From: Paucilactobacillus hokkaidonensis JCM 18461
Lineage (GTDB): Bacteria; Bacillota; Bacilli; Lactobacillales; Lactobacillaceae
Direction: 5' to 3'
Assembly: GCF_000829395.1 (NCBI RefSeq)
Contig: NZ_AP014680.1
Span: 372,001 to 436,000, forward strand
Length of the DNA stretch: 64,000 bases
The notes under the pieces were generated by a model, which made no database searches, had not been told where the DNA came from, and saw only the letters and a program-made list of their open reading frames with translations. Of the stretch, positions 6,712 through 19,213 are shown one piece after another (position 1 is the stretch's first letter; every line of letters starts with the position of its first letter). The position numbers and the translations under genes were made by a program.

Positions 6712-9024
6712 TTAAATACTATGTTCAATCTGTAACAGTTTTTCCTGATCAGCAGCAATTATCGGGCAAGCAGCGCCGATACTCAAAAGAGTCAGCTGAT
6801 GCATCGCACGTGAAGCAATGGTGTATAAAATTCCCGTTGCTCGTGGGTCAGAATAGTTGGTCTCCGAAACATCGTAGGCAATCACAGCATCAAACTCTAA
6901 TCCCTTTGCCAAGTAAATTGGCATAATTAAAATCCCGGACGGTAACACGCGATCCGTATCTTTTAATAGATTCACATTACCAAATTGGCGTAATTGCTGA
7001 TAAACAGCATGTGCTTGAACTGCATTTTTGGTTAAAATAGCAACAGTTTCAAATGCTTCAGCTTGAGCCTTTACTTCATCAAGTAATGCATTCGTTGCAT
7101 CCGCCTGTGAATAACGTAGGATAATGCGTGGTAAATCCCCGTGGCGATTAAATGGTAAGATCTGATCACCATCCGGTAATAAGGATTTGGCAAAGTTGGT
7201 AATTTCGGTTGTGGAACGATAGCTGCGGTTGAGTACAATTAAATTAGGCTTTTTAGCCTTCAATGCAGTACTTAATCGATCTAGTAGTTGATGTGGCGGC
7301 TCAATTTCTTTAAACAGTGCCTGTTCGCTATCACCTAAAATAGTGAATTTGGCCTTTGGAAAGACGTGTTTAAGATAGATCAGTGCTGCAATCGAGTAAT
7401 CTTGCATTTCATCAATAAAGACATATTCAAGTTGTCGGTTTTGTCCAGAACCAGTAACCAAATCACGTAAATATAATAATGATGTACAATACATCAATGA
7501 AATTTGGTGGTATTCAATTTCTTGTTTAAAATTAGCAATAATTTGTTGCCATGACTCAGCGGCAACATTATCGGCAACATTATCCGGTTGTGATTGATTC
7601 AAAAAATCAGAATATTGTGCATACGGATCAAAAAAGTAATTATTATAAATGGCATCGTAAACAATACGTAGTCGTTTAGTGGCAAGCCGATTTGATACAT
7701 AATCCAATAGCTCATCTTCTGTTTCAAATTCATCTGACTTTTTCTTACCCAGTAGGTCGTGAAGATCTTCATTGTTTAGTTGACTAACTTCTTCAGAGAC
7801 CCAATCAGATTTAGCTTCATCTTTAATTCGCCGTTTGAGTTCCTTAATGAGACTATTTTTTGTAGCAATGGTTTTATCCGCAATAGCCATATTTTGTGGT
7901 AGTTTTGCGAAAATATCACGAATGTGGTCAGCCGTGAAAAAAATCCGGCCTTCAAATAAAATGTTAGAAAATTTCATTTGCTGAGGCGTTAAACTACGGC
8001 AATAATTTCTAACGGACTGCATACACGCAGCACTTTCTAAGTAATTTTGAGCTGCCTGATTTATGATTCCATTGGTTTGCTCGTTTTCATAACGTTCAAA
8101 TAAAGTTTGTACATCCAAGCCTTCAAATCGACGAGATAAAAATTCGGCTAATGTTACCTGGCGCATATTTCGCTCACCTAGACTGGGTAAAACTTCAGAA
8201 ATATAGTTACTAAAAAGTCGATTAGGAGAAAACAAAACGATTTGATCAGCATTTAATGAAGCACGACTGTGATAGAGCAAATAAGCAATTCGTTGTAAAA
8301 TAGCTGAGGTTTTACCACTACCAGCAACTCCTTGGACCAATAACAAGTCGCTATCGGTATCACGAATAATGTCGTTTTGTTCCTTTTGAATAGTGGCCAC
8401 AATGTTTTGCATGTATTGATCGTTTTGTTCGCCTAAAGCAGCCTGCAGCATTTCATCACCAACTGTTTCATTGGTATCAAACATGGTAGTTATATGGCCG
8501 TTTTTAATGGTAAATTGCCGTTTCTTTACTAGCTCAGTTGATTGTGGACCAGCTGGTGTTGAATATTTAACAGCACCAAGATTGCCGTTATAATAGATTC
8601 CAGCGACTGGTGCACGCCAATCATAGATTAAAAAATCAGATTTATCGTCGTTCATCAATGAGGCCACACCAATATAAAGCGATTCAGCTTCTGGCTCATC
8701 GGAATCTTTAATATCGATCCGACCAAAATAAGGAGAGCTTTTCAAGTTTGATAAAGTGTCTAACTGACGTTTTAAAATAGTTTCACTTTCAAATGACCGG
8801 GCAACCAATTGCCGTTGTTGTTCAATCATAGCGTTGGTTTCCATGGCATCATCAACTTCGTACAAGTTAACGGATGCGTTGTCGCTATAGTTTTGATCAA
8901 CCATGCGAGTTTCATGATGAGCTTGTTCAAACAGATCTTCACTAGCTTTAATTTGAGCGGATACTTGTTTGGTTACGTCATCGACGCGATTTTGTTCAAT
9001 TTGACGTTCACTTTTTTCTGTCAA
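6712..9024 (-). CDS. helD: RNA polymerase recycling motor HelD (UvrD-like helicase family)
   Basis: 770 residues, the normal size for HelD. The protein binds RNA polymerase and uses ATP to release it from stalled or post-termination complexes. A coiled-coil-rich N-terminal arm (about 1-95) precedes the family signature IYDWRAPVAGIYYN near 133-146. Walker A GVAGSGKTS is at 232-240, with UvrD-like motifs further on: FIDEMQDYS, TILGDSEQAL, LNRSYRST and the late AKGLEFDAVIAYD. I take TTG at 9024 as start because AGGAGG lies six bases upstream on the minus strand. The gene stands alone, divergent from trpS. Confidence 0.92.
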   Translation of the reverse strand: MTEKSERQIEQNRVDDVTKQVSAQIKASEDLFEQAHHETRMVDQNYSDNASVNLYEVDDAMETNAMIEQQRQLVARSFESETILKRQLDTLSNLKSSPYFGRIDIKDSDEPEAESLYIGVASLMNDDKSDFLIYDWRAPVAGIYYNGNLGAVKYSTPAGPQSTELVKKRQFTIKNGHITTMFDTNETVGDEMLQAALGEQNDQYMQNIVATIQKEQNDIIRDTDSDLLLVQGVAGSGKTSAILQRIAYLLYHSRASLNADQIVLFSPNRLFSNYISEVLPSLGERNMRQVTLAEFLSRRFEGLDVQTLFERYENEQTNGIINQAAQNYLESAACMQSVRNYCRSLTPQQMKFSNILFEGRIFFTADHIRDIFAKLPQNMAIADKTIATKNSLIKELKRRIKDEAKSDWVSEEVSQLNNEDLHDLLGKKKSDEFETEDELLDYVSNRLATKRLRIVYDAIYNNYFFDPYAQYSDFLNQSQPDNVADNVAAESWQQIIANFKQEIEYHQISLMYCTSLLYLRDLVTGSGQNRQLEYVFIDEMQDYSIAALIYLKHVFPKAKFTILGDSEQALFKEIEPPHQLLDRLSTALKAKKPNLIVLNRSYRSTTEITNFAKSLLPDGDQILPFNRHGDLPRIILRYSQADATNALLDEVKAQAEAFETVAILTKNAVQAHAVYQQLRQFGNVNLLKDTDRVLPSGILIMPIYLAKGLEFDAVIAYDVSETNYSDPRATGILYTIASRAMHQLTLLSIGAACPIIAADQEKLLQIEHSI

Positions 9025-9159
9025 CGGGCATCCTCCTGCTTAAAATTTGTCTATCAATTGTAAGTCCTTACTGGATTAATAACAAGTAATAAACACCAAT
9101 CGATGCGATAAAGTAGATTATTCTATTTACTTTTCCAATTTTGCTCGTTAAACTAGTGA

Positions 9160-10197
<1,038 letters not shown>

Positions 10198-10200
<3 letters not shown>

Positions 10201-10331
10201 AGTGTGAAGCACCCACGGTTAGAAGACGGAGTGCAACGTAAAAACAGGCCACCCCTGATTCGATTTTTGAATCAGGGGTGGCCTGTTTTTTTGTTGCACG
10301 TAGTCTTCTGTGGGTGCGGAACACGTTTGGA
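10198..10331. repeat. Long intergenic hairpin repeat, copy 2 (inverted orientation)
   Basis: TAGAGTGTGAAGCACCCACGG at one end and GTGGGTGCGGAACACGTTTGG at the other match the conserved outer arms of the family in inverted orientation. Inner arms AGAAGAC/GTCTTCT pair next, then a strong hairpin. The first TAG is the trpS stop codon. The rest of this 354-bp gap (10332-10554) shows only an A/T-rich promoter region. Confidence 0.78.
10246..10292. terminator. trpS terminator inside the repeat
   Basis: ACAGGCCACCCCTGATTC pairs perfectly with its complement GAATCAGGGGTGGCCTGT and is flanked by A5 and T7, so it would work in both directions. Confidence 0.9.
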
Positions 10332-10554
10332 CAACAAAGACCGGAGCATGTTTTACCAGCAAAAAATTGAAAAGCACTAACTATAAAATTTATAAATACT
10401 CCCATTACCATAAAAATTCATACGATAAAACTCCTCATAATCGTTAAATTTCCAGTGTTAGCTTCACGTGGAAATGTTATGATAAAAAGGAATATATTTT
10501 AAGGTTTACCAATTTAAGTTTTACGGATGATAAATAAAAAAGAATGGAGGTGAA

Positions 10555-11484
10555 ATGATGAAGAATTTGGCAATTGTCGACCTAGGTTCCAATTCAGTCC
10601 GGATGGCAATCACTGAAATTCAAACGGATGGTAGTTTTCGTGAAGTAAAACGAGTGAAGGAAGATTCACGAATTTCAGAGGGCATGGGACGCGAAAAAGT
10701 ACTGCAGCCACTGGCAATGGATCGGACTATTGCAGCATTAAAAAGATTCAAAAAGCTGTATGAAGGATTGCCTAACTTAAATGTTAAAGCAATTACGACT
10801 GCAGCTGTTCGGCAAGCCAAAAACCAAAAAGAGTTTTTACAACGAGTAAAACAGGAATTAGGACTTGATTTACAAGTGCTAACCGGCACTAAAGAGGCCT
10901 ATTATGACTACCTTGGTGTGATCCGCTCCTTAGATTTAGATCATTGTTTAATTTTAGATACTGGTGGTGCCAGTTGTGAAATCATTTTGGTGCAGCATAA
11001 AAAAGCTCGTAATTTAATTTCGATTCCAATTGGGGCGGTTAACATGTCTGAGCAGTTTCATTTGGGTGGCTATGTTAAAGCAGTTGATTTGTTTAAGGCT
11101 CAGATGGCTGTGAATGAACGGTTGAATAAAATCCCGTGGCTACGCTATGCCGAACATGTACCCATTGTTTTGCTGGGGGGCGCTAATCGAACATTGGCAC
11201 GGATGAGCAGAAATTATCGGCATAATGCACGTGGCAGCATACATGGCTACCATTTGTCAGCCCGAGCTGTATTTGCCACTTTTCGTGAGCTATTAAGTCG
11301 TAATTTAGTGCAACGCAAAAAAATATCAGGACTAGAGCCAGAACGAGCTGACATTATTGTTGGCGGGATGTTGCCACTAGTGGCGCTTTTGCAAAAAACA
11401 GATGACGGTCGCGTCGTTTTCTCAGAAAGTGGAGTTCGAGAGGGAATTATCGCTGAATACGTACAGCAACGGAATAAACAGTGA
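10555..11484 (+). CDS. ppx: Exopolyphosphatase / GppA-type phosphatase
   Basis: 309 residues, a short Ppx/GppA protein of the actin-like ATPase fold. It should remove phosphate from polyphosphate chains or from pppGpp. Phosphate-binding motifs are IVDLGSNSVRM near the N-terminus and LDTGGASCEIILV, followed by SIPIGAVNMSEQF and VLLGGANR. GGAGGTGAA precedes two adjacent ATG codons (10555 and 10558); either could start. It is the first gene of an operon with mvaA, the HExxH protein and sir2; the gap to mvaA is 14 nt. No polyphosphate kinase is nearby. Confidence 0.85.
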   Translation: MMKNLAIVDLGSNSVRMAITEIQTDGSFREVKRVKEDSRISEGMGREKVLQPLAMDRTIAALKRFKKLYEGLPNLNVKAITTAAVRQAKNQKEFLQRVKQELGLDLQVLTGTKEAYYDYLGVIRSLDLDHCLILDTGGASCEIILVQHKKARNLISIPIGAVNMSEQFHLGGYVKAVDLFKAQMAVNERLNKIPWLRYAEHVPIVLLGGANRTLARMSRNYRHNARGSIHGYHLSARAVFATFRELLSRNLVQRKKISGLEPERADIIVGGMLPLVALLQKTDDGRVVFSESGVREGIIAEYVQQRNKQ

Positions 11485-11498
11485 TTTTGGAGTGTGAA

Positions 11499-12764
11499 AT
11501 GGCAGATTGGCGACATGGATTTTACAAATTAACACGAGCGCAGCGACAGTCGTTGGTCGCCCGTCAATTTGATTTGTCTGCGCAGCAAGAACAATTATTG
11601 AACCAACAAGTTGACCCGGTGAATCAAGAAATGGTTGAAAACTATTTAACTAGTTATCATTTACCACAAGGCATCGCTGTTAATTTGGTGGTTGATCAGC
11701 AAGAATATGTCGTGCCAATGGTAACTGAAGAGCCATCTGTGATCGCTGCAGCCAGCAATGGCGCTAAATTAGTAGCTAAAAGTGGTGGCTTTCAGACGAC
11801 TGCAGATACTGCCATGATGATTGGCCAGGTTGTTTTGACGCAGGTAGATAACACAATCATTGATTGGCTTAAACAACACGAGTCGGAGCTGTTGCAAGTA
11901 GCTAATCAGGCTAAACCATCAATGCAAAGACGTGGCGGTGGTGCCAAGAAGGCGCAATTGCGGTCGTTGAAACATGGATGGGTATCAATTGACTTAATGA
12001 TTGATACTGATGAAGCAATGGGGGCTAATAGCGTCAATACAATGTGTGAGGCTGTTGGTAACTGGTTGTCTGATAATGGCTTGCATGTTTTAACAGCTAT
12101 TTTGAGTAACTTAGCCACGCAAAGCTTACAAACGGCCACTTGTAAAATTAATGCGGCTGATTTAGTAACCGAATCAATGTCCGGGGATGAGGTTGGCCAA
12201 AGAATTGCTGATTTAAGTGAATTAGCACAAATTGATCCGTATCGAGCGACGACCCATAATAAGGGAATCATGAATGGAATTGATGCTGTTTTGATTGCTA
12301 CAGGTAATGACTGGCGAGCAATTGAGAGTGGCGCACATGCCTACGCTGCCATTGGTGGTGTTTATAAGGGACTGAGTACTTGGCGCTTTGAAAAGTCGCA
12401 ATTAATTGGTTCAATCACGTTGCCGCTGCCAGTTGGAATTGTTGGCGGTTCGATTGATATTGTGCCGCTGGTCAAAATAAATCAGCGAATAATGAAGGTT
12501 AACTCGGCTCAGCAATTAGCTCAGGTTATTGCTAGTGTGGGATTGGCTCAAAATTTAGCAGCATTAAGAGCATTGGCAACGAATGGGATTCAGGTTGGTC
12601 ATATGAAATTGCAATATCGTTCGTTAGCACTTTCGGTGGGTGCCAAGCCAGCAGAAATTGATGCGTTGGTTGCTCGGCTACAAAATGAACAACATGTCGA
12701 TCATCAGTTTGCCATCCAAGAACTAGAACAGTTACGAAAGGAATTAAATAATGGCAGAAATTAA
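11499..12764 (+). CDS. mvaA: Hydroxymethylglutaryl-CoA reductase, class II
   Basis: 421 residues, the size of the soluble class II enzyme. It reduces HMG-CoA to mevalonate for isoprenoid synthesis, which in lactobacilli proceeds through mevalonate. Characteristic segments are EEPSVIAAASNGAK around 77-90, DTDEAMGANSVN, HNKGIMNGIDAV with the likely catalytic lysine, and NDWRAIESGAHAYA. ATG at 11499 follows TTGGAG; the upstream GTG overlaps the end of ppx and has no ribosome site. The last 14 bases overlap the start of the next gene, implying translational coupling. Confidence 0.93.
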   Translation: MADWRHGFYKLTRAQRQSLVARQFDLSAQQEQLLNQQVDPVNQEMVENYLTSYHLPQGIAVNLVVDQQEYVVPMVTEEPSVIAAASNGAKLVAKSGGFQTTADTAMMIGQVVLTQVDNTIIDWLKQHESELLQVANQAKPSMQRRGGGAKKAQLRSLKHGWVSIDLMIDTDEAMGANSVNTMCEAVGNWLSDNGLHVLTAILSNLATQSLQTATCKINAADLVTESMSGDEVGQRIADLSELAQIDPYRATTHNKGIMNGIDAVLIATGNDWRAIESGAHAYAAIGGVYKGLSTWRFEKSQLIGSITLPLPVGIVGGSIDIVPLVKINQRIMKVNSAQQLAQVIASVGLAQNLAALRALATNGIQVGHMKLQYRSLALSVGAKPAEIDALVARLQNEQHVDHQFAIQELEQLRKELNNGRN

Positions 12765-13704
12765 ATTAAACGATACTACCCAAAGTCTGTTAGATCAGGT
12801 TAATAAAATTTATCCGGGGACTGTTTTGGTTCACTTTGATGACCGGCAGGCAGGATATTTACGTCATGATCAGGCCAAACAAGAAGCCTTGCCGGGCGGG
12901 TTGGTGATTACAATCACTGATATTACAGCACCTAATTACACGGCTTCACATGAATTGTTACATTTGTTGATGTTAATGAGTGGCTTTCCACAAATCTTTT
13001 TCAATGTCTCATTTGGAGAAGAAAAATTGGACGAGCAGCTGATGATTATGGCGACTGATCTTTATGATATTGCTATGCATATTGTAGTGGTCAGTGAGCA
13101 ACGTAAACATCAACTAATTGATGAACAAATTGAAGACCTGTATTTAAAGGGAATTGATACAACCATTTCTGAGGAAAGCAAGCAAGATGACGATGAAAGA
13201 ACACTGCGGCTGTTGACGATTTTAGATGCACTGGTGTTTTATGGTGATCAGTTTGAACGAGTGGCAGATCATATTCAAAAACGTTATCCTAAAGCACTAA
13301 AAGCAGCCCAAGGATTATATCAGGACTTAATTGAAAAACCAATTGATTCACCGTTTGCAATGCGTCGAACGATTACCAAATTATTCAAGCAATTTGACGA
13401 TCAATTAACTAGCTGGGGATTACCTGCATTGCACAATACCGAATTTACAACTTTATCCAGTGTCCTAAGTGAACGCCAATTGCGTCTTGAAGTGCGCCAG
13501 ATGTTTGAAATTTTTCATTCAGAAATGATTGATCGCCAAAGTGGCGAAAAGGCTTATATTGGCTTGAATCGGAATGATCGGCAAAATTCATTTGTGCTGA
13601 CCCCACCGAAGGATGATTCAATTGGGTTTTTTAAAGAAATTTATGGTAAAAGTGTTAAAGAATTATTTGAAGTAGTGAAGATGCCTTATATTGTGAGGAA
13701 GTGA
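12751..13704 (+). CDS. Unknown protein with an HExxH motif
   Basis: 317 residues, soluble, with no signal peptide or membrane segment. HELLH at residues 67-71 (context YTASHELLHLLMLMSGFP) is a classical zinc-metalloprotease helix, preceded by a short beta-rich part and followed by a mostly helical body. An acidic helix (DEQLMIMATDLYD near 93-105) is where a third zinc ligand could lie, but I cannot identify it. The start overlaps mvaA by 14 nt, and the stop is six bases before sir2. I do not recognise the family with confidence. Function is unassigned, and peptidase activity is a hypothesis from the motif alone. Confidence 0.7.
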   Translation: MAEIKLNDTTQSLLDQVNKIYPGTVLVHFDDRQAGYLRHDQAKQEALPGGLVITITDITAPNYTASHELLHLLMLMSGFPQIFFNVSFGEEKLDEQLMIMATDLYDIAMHIVVVSEQRKHQLIDEQIEDLYLKGIDTTISEESKQDDDERTLRLLTILDALVFYGDQFERVADHIQKRYPKALKAAQGLYQDLIEKPIDSPFAMRRTITKLFKQFDDQLTSWGLPALHNTEFTTLSSVLSERQLRLEVRQMFEIFHSEMIDRQSGEKAYIGLNRNDRQNSFVLTPPKDDSIGFFKEIYGKSVKELFEVVKMPYIVRK

Positions 13705-13710
13705 TTCTAA

Positions 13711-14409
13711 ATGGAAGAACGAATTCAAAATGAGTTTGATCAGGCTAAACAGATTGTTTTTCTGACTGGTGCGGGTGTGTCAACGGCTTCTGGAATACCA
13801 GATTTTCGGTCGGCTAATGGATTGTATACGCAAAATAAAAATGCAGAATACTATTTGAGTCATGCCTACTTTGCATCTGATCCAGAGGGGTTTTATAATT
13901 TTTGTAAGCAAAATTTGTATTTTCCAGATGCCCAACCAAACGTGATTCATCAAAAGCAGGCTGCCTTAACGAATGAAAATCGTGGAGCAGTGATTACTCA
14001 AAATATTGATAATTTGTATGAAGAAGCACAAACCGCTAATTTAGTTGATTTTCATGGTAATTTATTTAATGTGTATTGCACTAAGTGTGGTAAAACGGTT
14101 GATTGGCATGAATATTTGATTAGTCGGATTCATCAAAATTGCGGTGGTGCATTGCGGCCAGATGTTGTGCTTTATGATGAGGGAATCAAGCAAGATTCCA
14201 TTTCTCGAGCTGTCAATTATTTGGCGGGGGCCGATTTAGTCGTGATTGTTGGTACTTCAATGCGAGTTTATCCGTTTGCCGGGCTCCTAGATTATCGTAA
14301 CCCGCAGTCTAAAGTAATTGCGATTAATCAGGAACAACTACAATTACCAATTCAGTTTGAAATGGTACAGCAAGATGCAGTCCAGTTTTTCACGGAATTG
14401 TCAGTGTAA
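13711..14409 (+). CDS. Sir2-family NAD-dependent protein deacylase
   Basis: 232 residues, a compact sirtuin that would remove acyl groups from lysines using NAD. Visible motifs are GAGVSTASGIPDFRS at 20-34 (NAD site), TQNIDNLYEEA near 96-106 with the catalytic histidine H115 in DFHGN, and a C-terminal VGTSMRVYPFAGL segment. The zinc module has C123, C126 and C144, but the position normally held by the third cysteine is histidine (H141 in HQNCGG). It is the last gene of the ppx-mvaA-HExxH-sir2 operon. Substrate specificity cannot be read from the sequence. Confidence 0.9.
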   Translation: MEERIQNEFDQAKQIVFLTGAGVSTASGIPDFRSANGLYTQNKNAEYYLSHAYFASDPEGFYNFCKQNLYFPDAQPNVIHQKQAALTNENRGAVITQNIDNLYEEAQTANLVDFHGNLFNVYCTKCGKTVDWHEYLISRIHQNCGGALRPDVVLYDEGIKQDSISRAVNYLAGADLVVIVGTSMRVYPFAGLLDYRNPQSKVIAINQEQLQLPIQFEMVQQDAVQFFTELSV

Positions 14410-14463
14410 ATCAGTGTTAATTACACCTTAAATCGTTTACAATTGAACTACGAGGTGATAACT

Positions 14464-14787
14464 ATGACACGCGAGGAAATTATTCAACGATTAACACAGA
14501 CTGTTAAGACGATGCGTAGGTTGCGCATAATTCAGATGTTTTTTGACTTTGCAATGATTTATGGTGTCATTTGTATCTTGACGAGTGGGGCTCTTGTGAC
14601 GATGTTTAATAGAACTTTTACGCAAGACAATGCAATGACAGTGGTATTTTTAATCTCATTAATTGATCTATGTTTTGCGTTTATCCGACGGAATCATCGG
14701 CGTGATGGCATGAAATTAATTACTGGCCTGACTGGTCAGTTAAACGAGCAAGAAGCTCAGCTAGTACAGCTATTGCATCGTTATTAG
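14464..14787 (+). CDS. Small membrane protein of unknown function
   Basis: 107 residues. A basic amphipathic start is followed by two hydrophobic segments (about 26-48 and 57-73) separated by a short polar stretch with RTFTQDN, then a basic segment (IRRNHRRDGMK) and a glutamine-rich tail. ATG at 14464 has GAGGTGAT close upstream and is preferred over an ATG 21 bases earlier. I do not recognise a family. It lies 54 bases after sir2 and 22 bases before the DUF72 gene, probably with its own promoter (TTTACA-like sequence near 14427). Confidence 0.6.
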   Translation: MTREEIIQRLTQTVKTMRRLRIIQMFFDFAMIYGVICILTSGALVTMFNRTFTQDNAMTVVFLISLIDLCFAFIRRNHRRDGMKLITGLTGQLNEQEAQLVQLLHRY

Positions 14788-14809
14788 AATTTAAATTGGA
14801 GTGAATGTG

Positions 14810-15670
14810 ATGATTACAATTGGGTTAACAACGTGGAGTGATCATCCAAGTTTAATTAAGGAACAGCGGCCCGTTCAGCTAACTGAATATGCCGCTTTTT
14901 TTCCGGTCGTTGAAATTGATAATCCATTTTATGGAGTTCCAACCGCCAAGGCAGTTACTGGTTGGCAAAAGAAAGTGCCAGACAAGTTTCAATTTATTTT
15001 GAAGGCCAATCGAGAAATGACGAAACATCCAGCAATCAATAAAATGGAGCCTCCACTAACAGAACGTGAGCGACGACAAGTTTTTGAAAATTATCGAAGA
15101 ATGGTGGATCCGTTGGTTAAAAGACATCAACTGAAAACAATTTTGTTTCAGTTTCCACCATTTTTTAATGCGACTACTGGTAATATTGAATATTTACAAC
15201 AAATTAGAGCAATGTTACCAAGCTTGCCAATTTCGGTTGAGTTTCGAAATCAAACTTGGTTTGATGCTGCTATTTTTAAAGTAGTTCGTAATTTTTTGCA
15301 AGAATTAAATATGACATTGGTCGTGGTGGATGAACCCCAGCAGGGAGCTAATTCAGCTCCACTTAAGCTAGCAGTTACCAATTCAGATTTGGTTATGTTT
15401 AGGCTGCATGGACAAAATACTAAGGGTTGGTCCAATCCAGATCGTGAATGGAGAAAGACACGGACCCTGTATCGTTATGATAGCAATGAACTAAAGCAGT
15501 TTGAAGAACTGGTTAAACAGGCTGAATCACAAGCAAAAGAAGTTTGCATCATTTTCAATAATAATTCAGGCCATGACGCGGCGGATAATGCATTGCAATT
15601 GCAAAAGCTATTAGGAATCAAGTTTAAGCAATTAGCACAAAGAGCACCGGAACAGCTTGACTTGTTTTAG
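14810..15670 (+). CDS. DUF72 (YecE-like) protein
   Basis: 286 residues, family DUF72 with a TIM-barrel-like fold. The biochemical role of the family is unknown. Family features are the opening IGLTTWSDHP, YAAFFPVVEIDNPFYG, FILKANREMTKHP, ILFQFPPFF, PISVEFRNQTWF and the late LVMFRLHGQNTKGW. ATG at 14810 follows TTGGAG; the GTG at 14801 overlaps that site. The gene is followed by 145 bases containing the promoter of metG. Confidence 0.85.
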   Translation: MITIGLTTWSDHPSLIKEQRPVQLTEYAAFFPVVEIDNPFYGVPTAKAVTGWQKKVPDKFQFILKANREMTKHPAINKMEPPLTERERRQVFENYRRMVDPLVKRHQLKTILFQFPPFFNATTGNIEYLQQIRAMLPSLPISVEFRNQTWFDAAIFKVVRNFLQELNMTLVVVDEPQQGANSAPLKLAVTNSDLVMFRLHGQNTKGWSNPDREWRKTRTLYRYDSNELKQFEELVKQAESQAKEVCIIFNNNSGHDAADNALQLQKLLGIKFKQLAQRAPEQLDLF

Positions 15671-15779
15671 GGCTAAGATTATGCAAATAAAAAATGGGCA
15701 AATAGTTATAGAAGACTATGCCTGATCGTGGTTGTTCATGTATTGCTGTGATATACTATCTGTTAATGTATTTAAATAA

Positions 15780-17837
<2,058 letters not shown>

Positions 17838-17847
17838 GGAGAAAATC

Positions 17848-18657
17848 GTGGCAATTTATACACACGAAGAATTGTTAAATATTTATGATTCACATACTCA
17901 TTTAAATGATGATGTTTTTTTTGATGAGGTTCCGGCATATATGGCACGGGCTAAACATTTTGGTGTCACTCAAATGAATATCGTGGGTTCTGATATTCAG
18001 TTAAATCAACGAGCATTGGAATTAGCACATGCATATGATAATTTACATGCAATTGTTGGTTGGCATCCAGAAGAGTCGAAAGACTATGATGCAGGGACTG
18101 AAAAGCTATTAATTGAACAATTAAGTGATCCACAAACTGTAGCAGTGGGTGAAATGGGACTAGATTATTATCAAGATGTTTCACCTAAAGATATTCAAAA
18201 AAAGGTGTTTGCGCGTCAAATAGCAATCGCAAAAGAACACCATTTACCAATTTCAATTCATGATCGAGATGCATTTGAAGACACATATCAAATTCTGAAG
18301 GATGCAGATGTTCGCGATATTGGTGGTGTGATGCACAGCTTTAATGGTGATACGGAATGGCTGAAGAAATTTTTAGATTTGGGGATGCATATTTCATATA
18401 GTGGTGTCGCTAGCTTTAAAAATGCAAACGAGGTTCATGAATCAGTATTGCAGACACCATTAGATAAAATGCTAGTAGAAACAGACGCACCATATCTAAC
18501 CCCAGCACCGTACCGTGGCAAGCAAAATGAACCTGGCTTTACTAAATTTGTGGTTGAAGCAATCGCCAAGTTACGAGATGTAAGCCCTAAAGAAATTGCG
18601 AACGCAACGTATGAAAATGCAGTACAACTATTTGGAATAAATAATGCAGAAAATTAA
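17848..18657 (+). CDS. tatD: TatD-family metal-dependent deoxyribonuclease
   Basis: 269 residues from GTG 17848, which has AAGGAG seven bases upstream; longer in-frame starts lie inside metG. The TatD fold is an amidohydrolase-like barrel with 3'-5' nuclease activity. Metal ligands are visible in SHTHL (H16, H18), VGEMGLDYY, LPISIHDRDA, GVMHSFNG and VETDAPYL. The gene is 10 bases after metG, and its 3' end overlaps rnmV by 14 bases, the usual order in Firmicutes. Confidence 0.94.
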   Translation: MAIYTHEELLNIYDSHTHLNDDVFFDEVPAYMARAKHFGVTQMNIVGSDIQLNQRALELAHAYDNLHAIVGWHPEESKDYDAGTEKLLIEQLSDPQTVAVGEMGLDYYQDVSPKDIQKKVFARQIAIAKEHHLPISIHDRDAFEDTYQILKDADVRDIGGVMHSFNGDTEWLKKFLDLGMHISYSGVASFKNANEVHESVLQTPLDKMLVETDAPYLTPAPYRGKQNEPGFTKFVVEAIAKLRDVSPKEIANATYENAVQLFGINNAEN

Positions 18658-19213
18658 AGAAATAATTGTCGTTGAAGGTAAGGATGACACTAAAAAAATT
18701 TTACGGGCAGTCAATGCAGACACGTTTGAAACTAACGGGTCTGCTTTGTCGTCTGCAGATATTGAGCGACTTAAAAAGCTACAACAAAAGCGAGGCTTGA
18801 TCGTATTTACAGATCCAGATTTTAATGGTGAACGGATTCGTAAGATGATCTCGACTGCCATCCCAGGTGTGAAACATGCGTTTATTAATCGTAATGAAGG
18901 GATTCCTGATATTGCTGGTGGTAGTTTAGGTGTCGAACACGCAACGCCAGCGACTATCTTAGCTGCTTTAAAGCATGTTTACACGCAGGAAACAGATTCA
19001 CGTGATGACATCTTTAGTACAGCGGATTTACGAAAGGTTCGCTTAATTAATGATGATCATGCTAGGCTTAGACGTGAGAAAATCGGTGATATTTTAGGGA
19101 TTGGTTATGGCAATGGAAAACAATTGTTAAAGCGGCTCAATTTATTTCAAATTACGAAGCAGCAGTTTGAAGAGGCCGTGGTTAAGTTAAATCAGGAGGA
19201 AAATAATGAATGA
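18644..19213 (+). CDS. rnmV: Ribonuclease M5
   Basis: 189 residues. RNase M5 performs the final maturation of 5S rRNA together with ribosomal protein L18. An N-terminal Toprim domain is visible: [13 protein letters not shown] with the catalytic glutamate, and [14 protein letters not shown] with the metal-binding aspartates. It is followed by the family's C-terminal [15 protein letters not shown] helix-hairpin segment. It overlaps tatD at its start and rsmA at its end (8 nt), so translation is probably coupled along the operon. Confidence 0.95.
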   Translation: MQKIKEIIVVEGKDDTKKILRAVNADTFETNGSALSSADIERLKKLQQKRGLIVFTDPDFNGERIRKMISTAIPGVKHAFINRNEGIPDIAGGSLGVEHATPATILAALKHVYTQETDSRDDIFSTADLRKVRLINDDHARLRREKIGDILGIGYGNGKQLLKRLNLFQITKQQFEEAVVKLNQEENNE

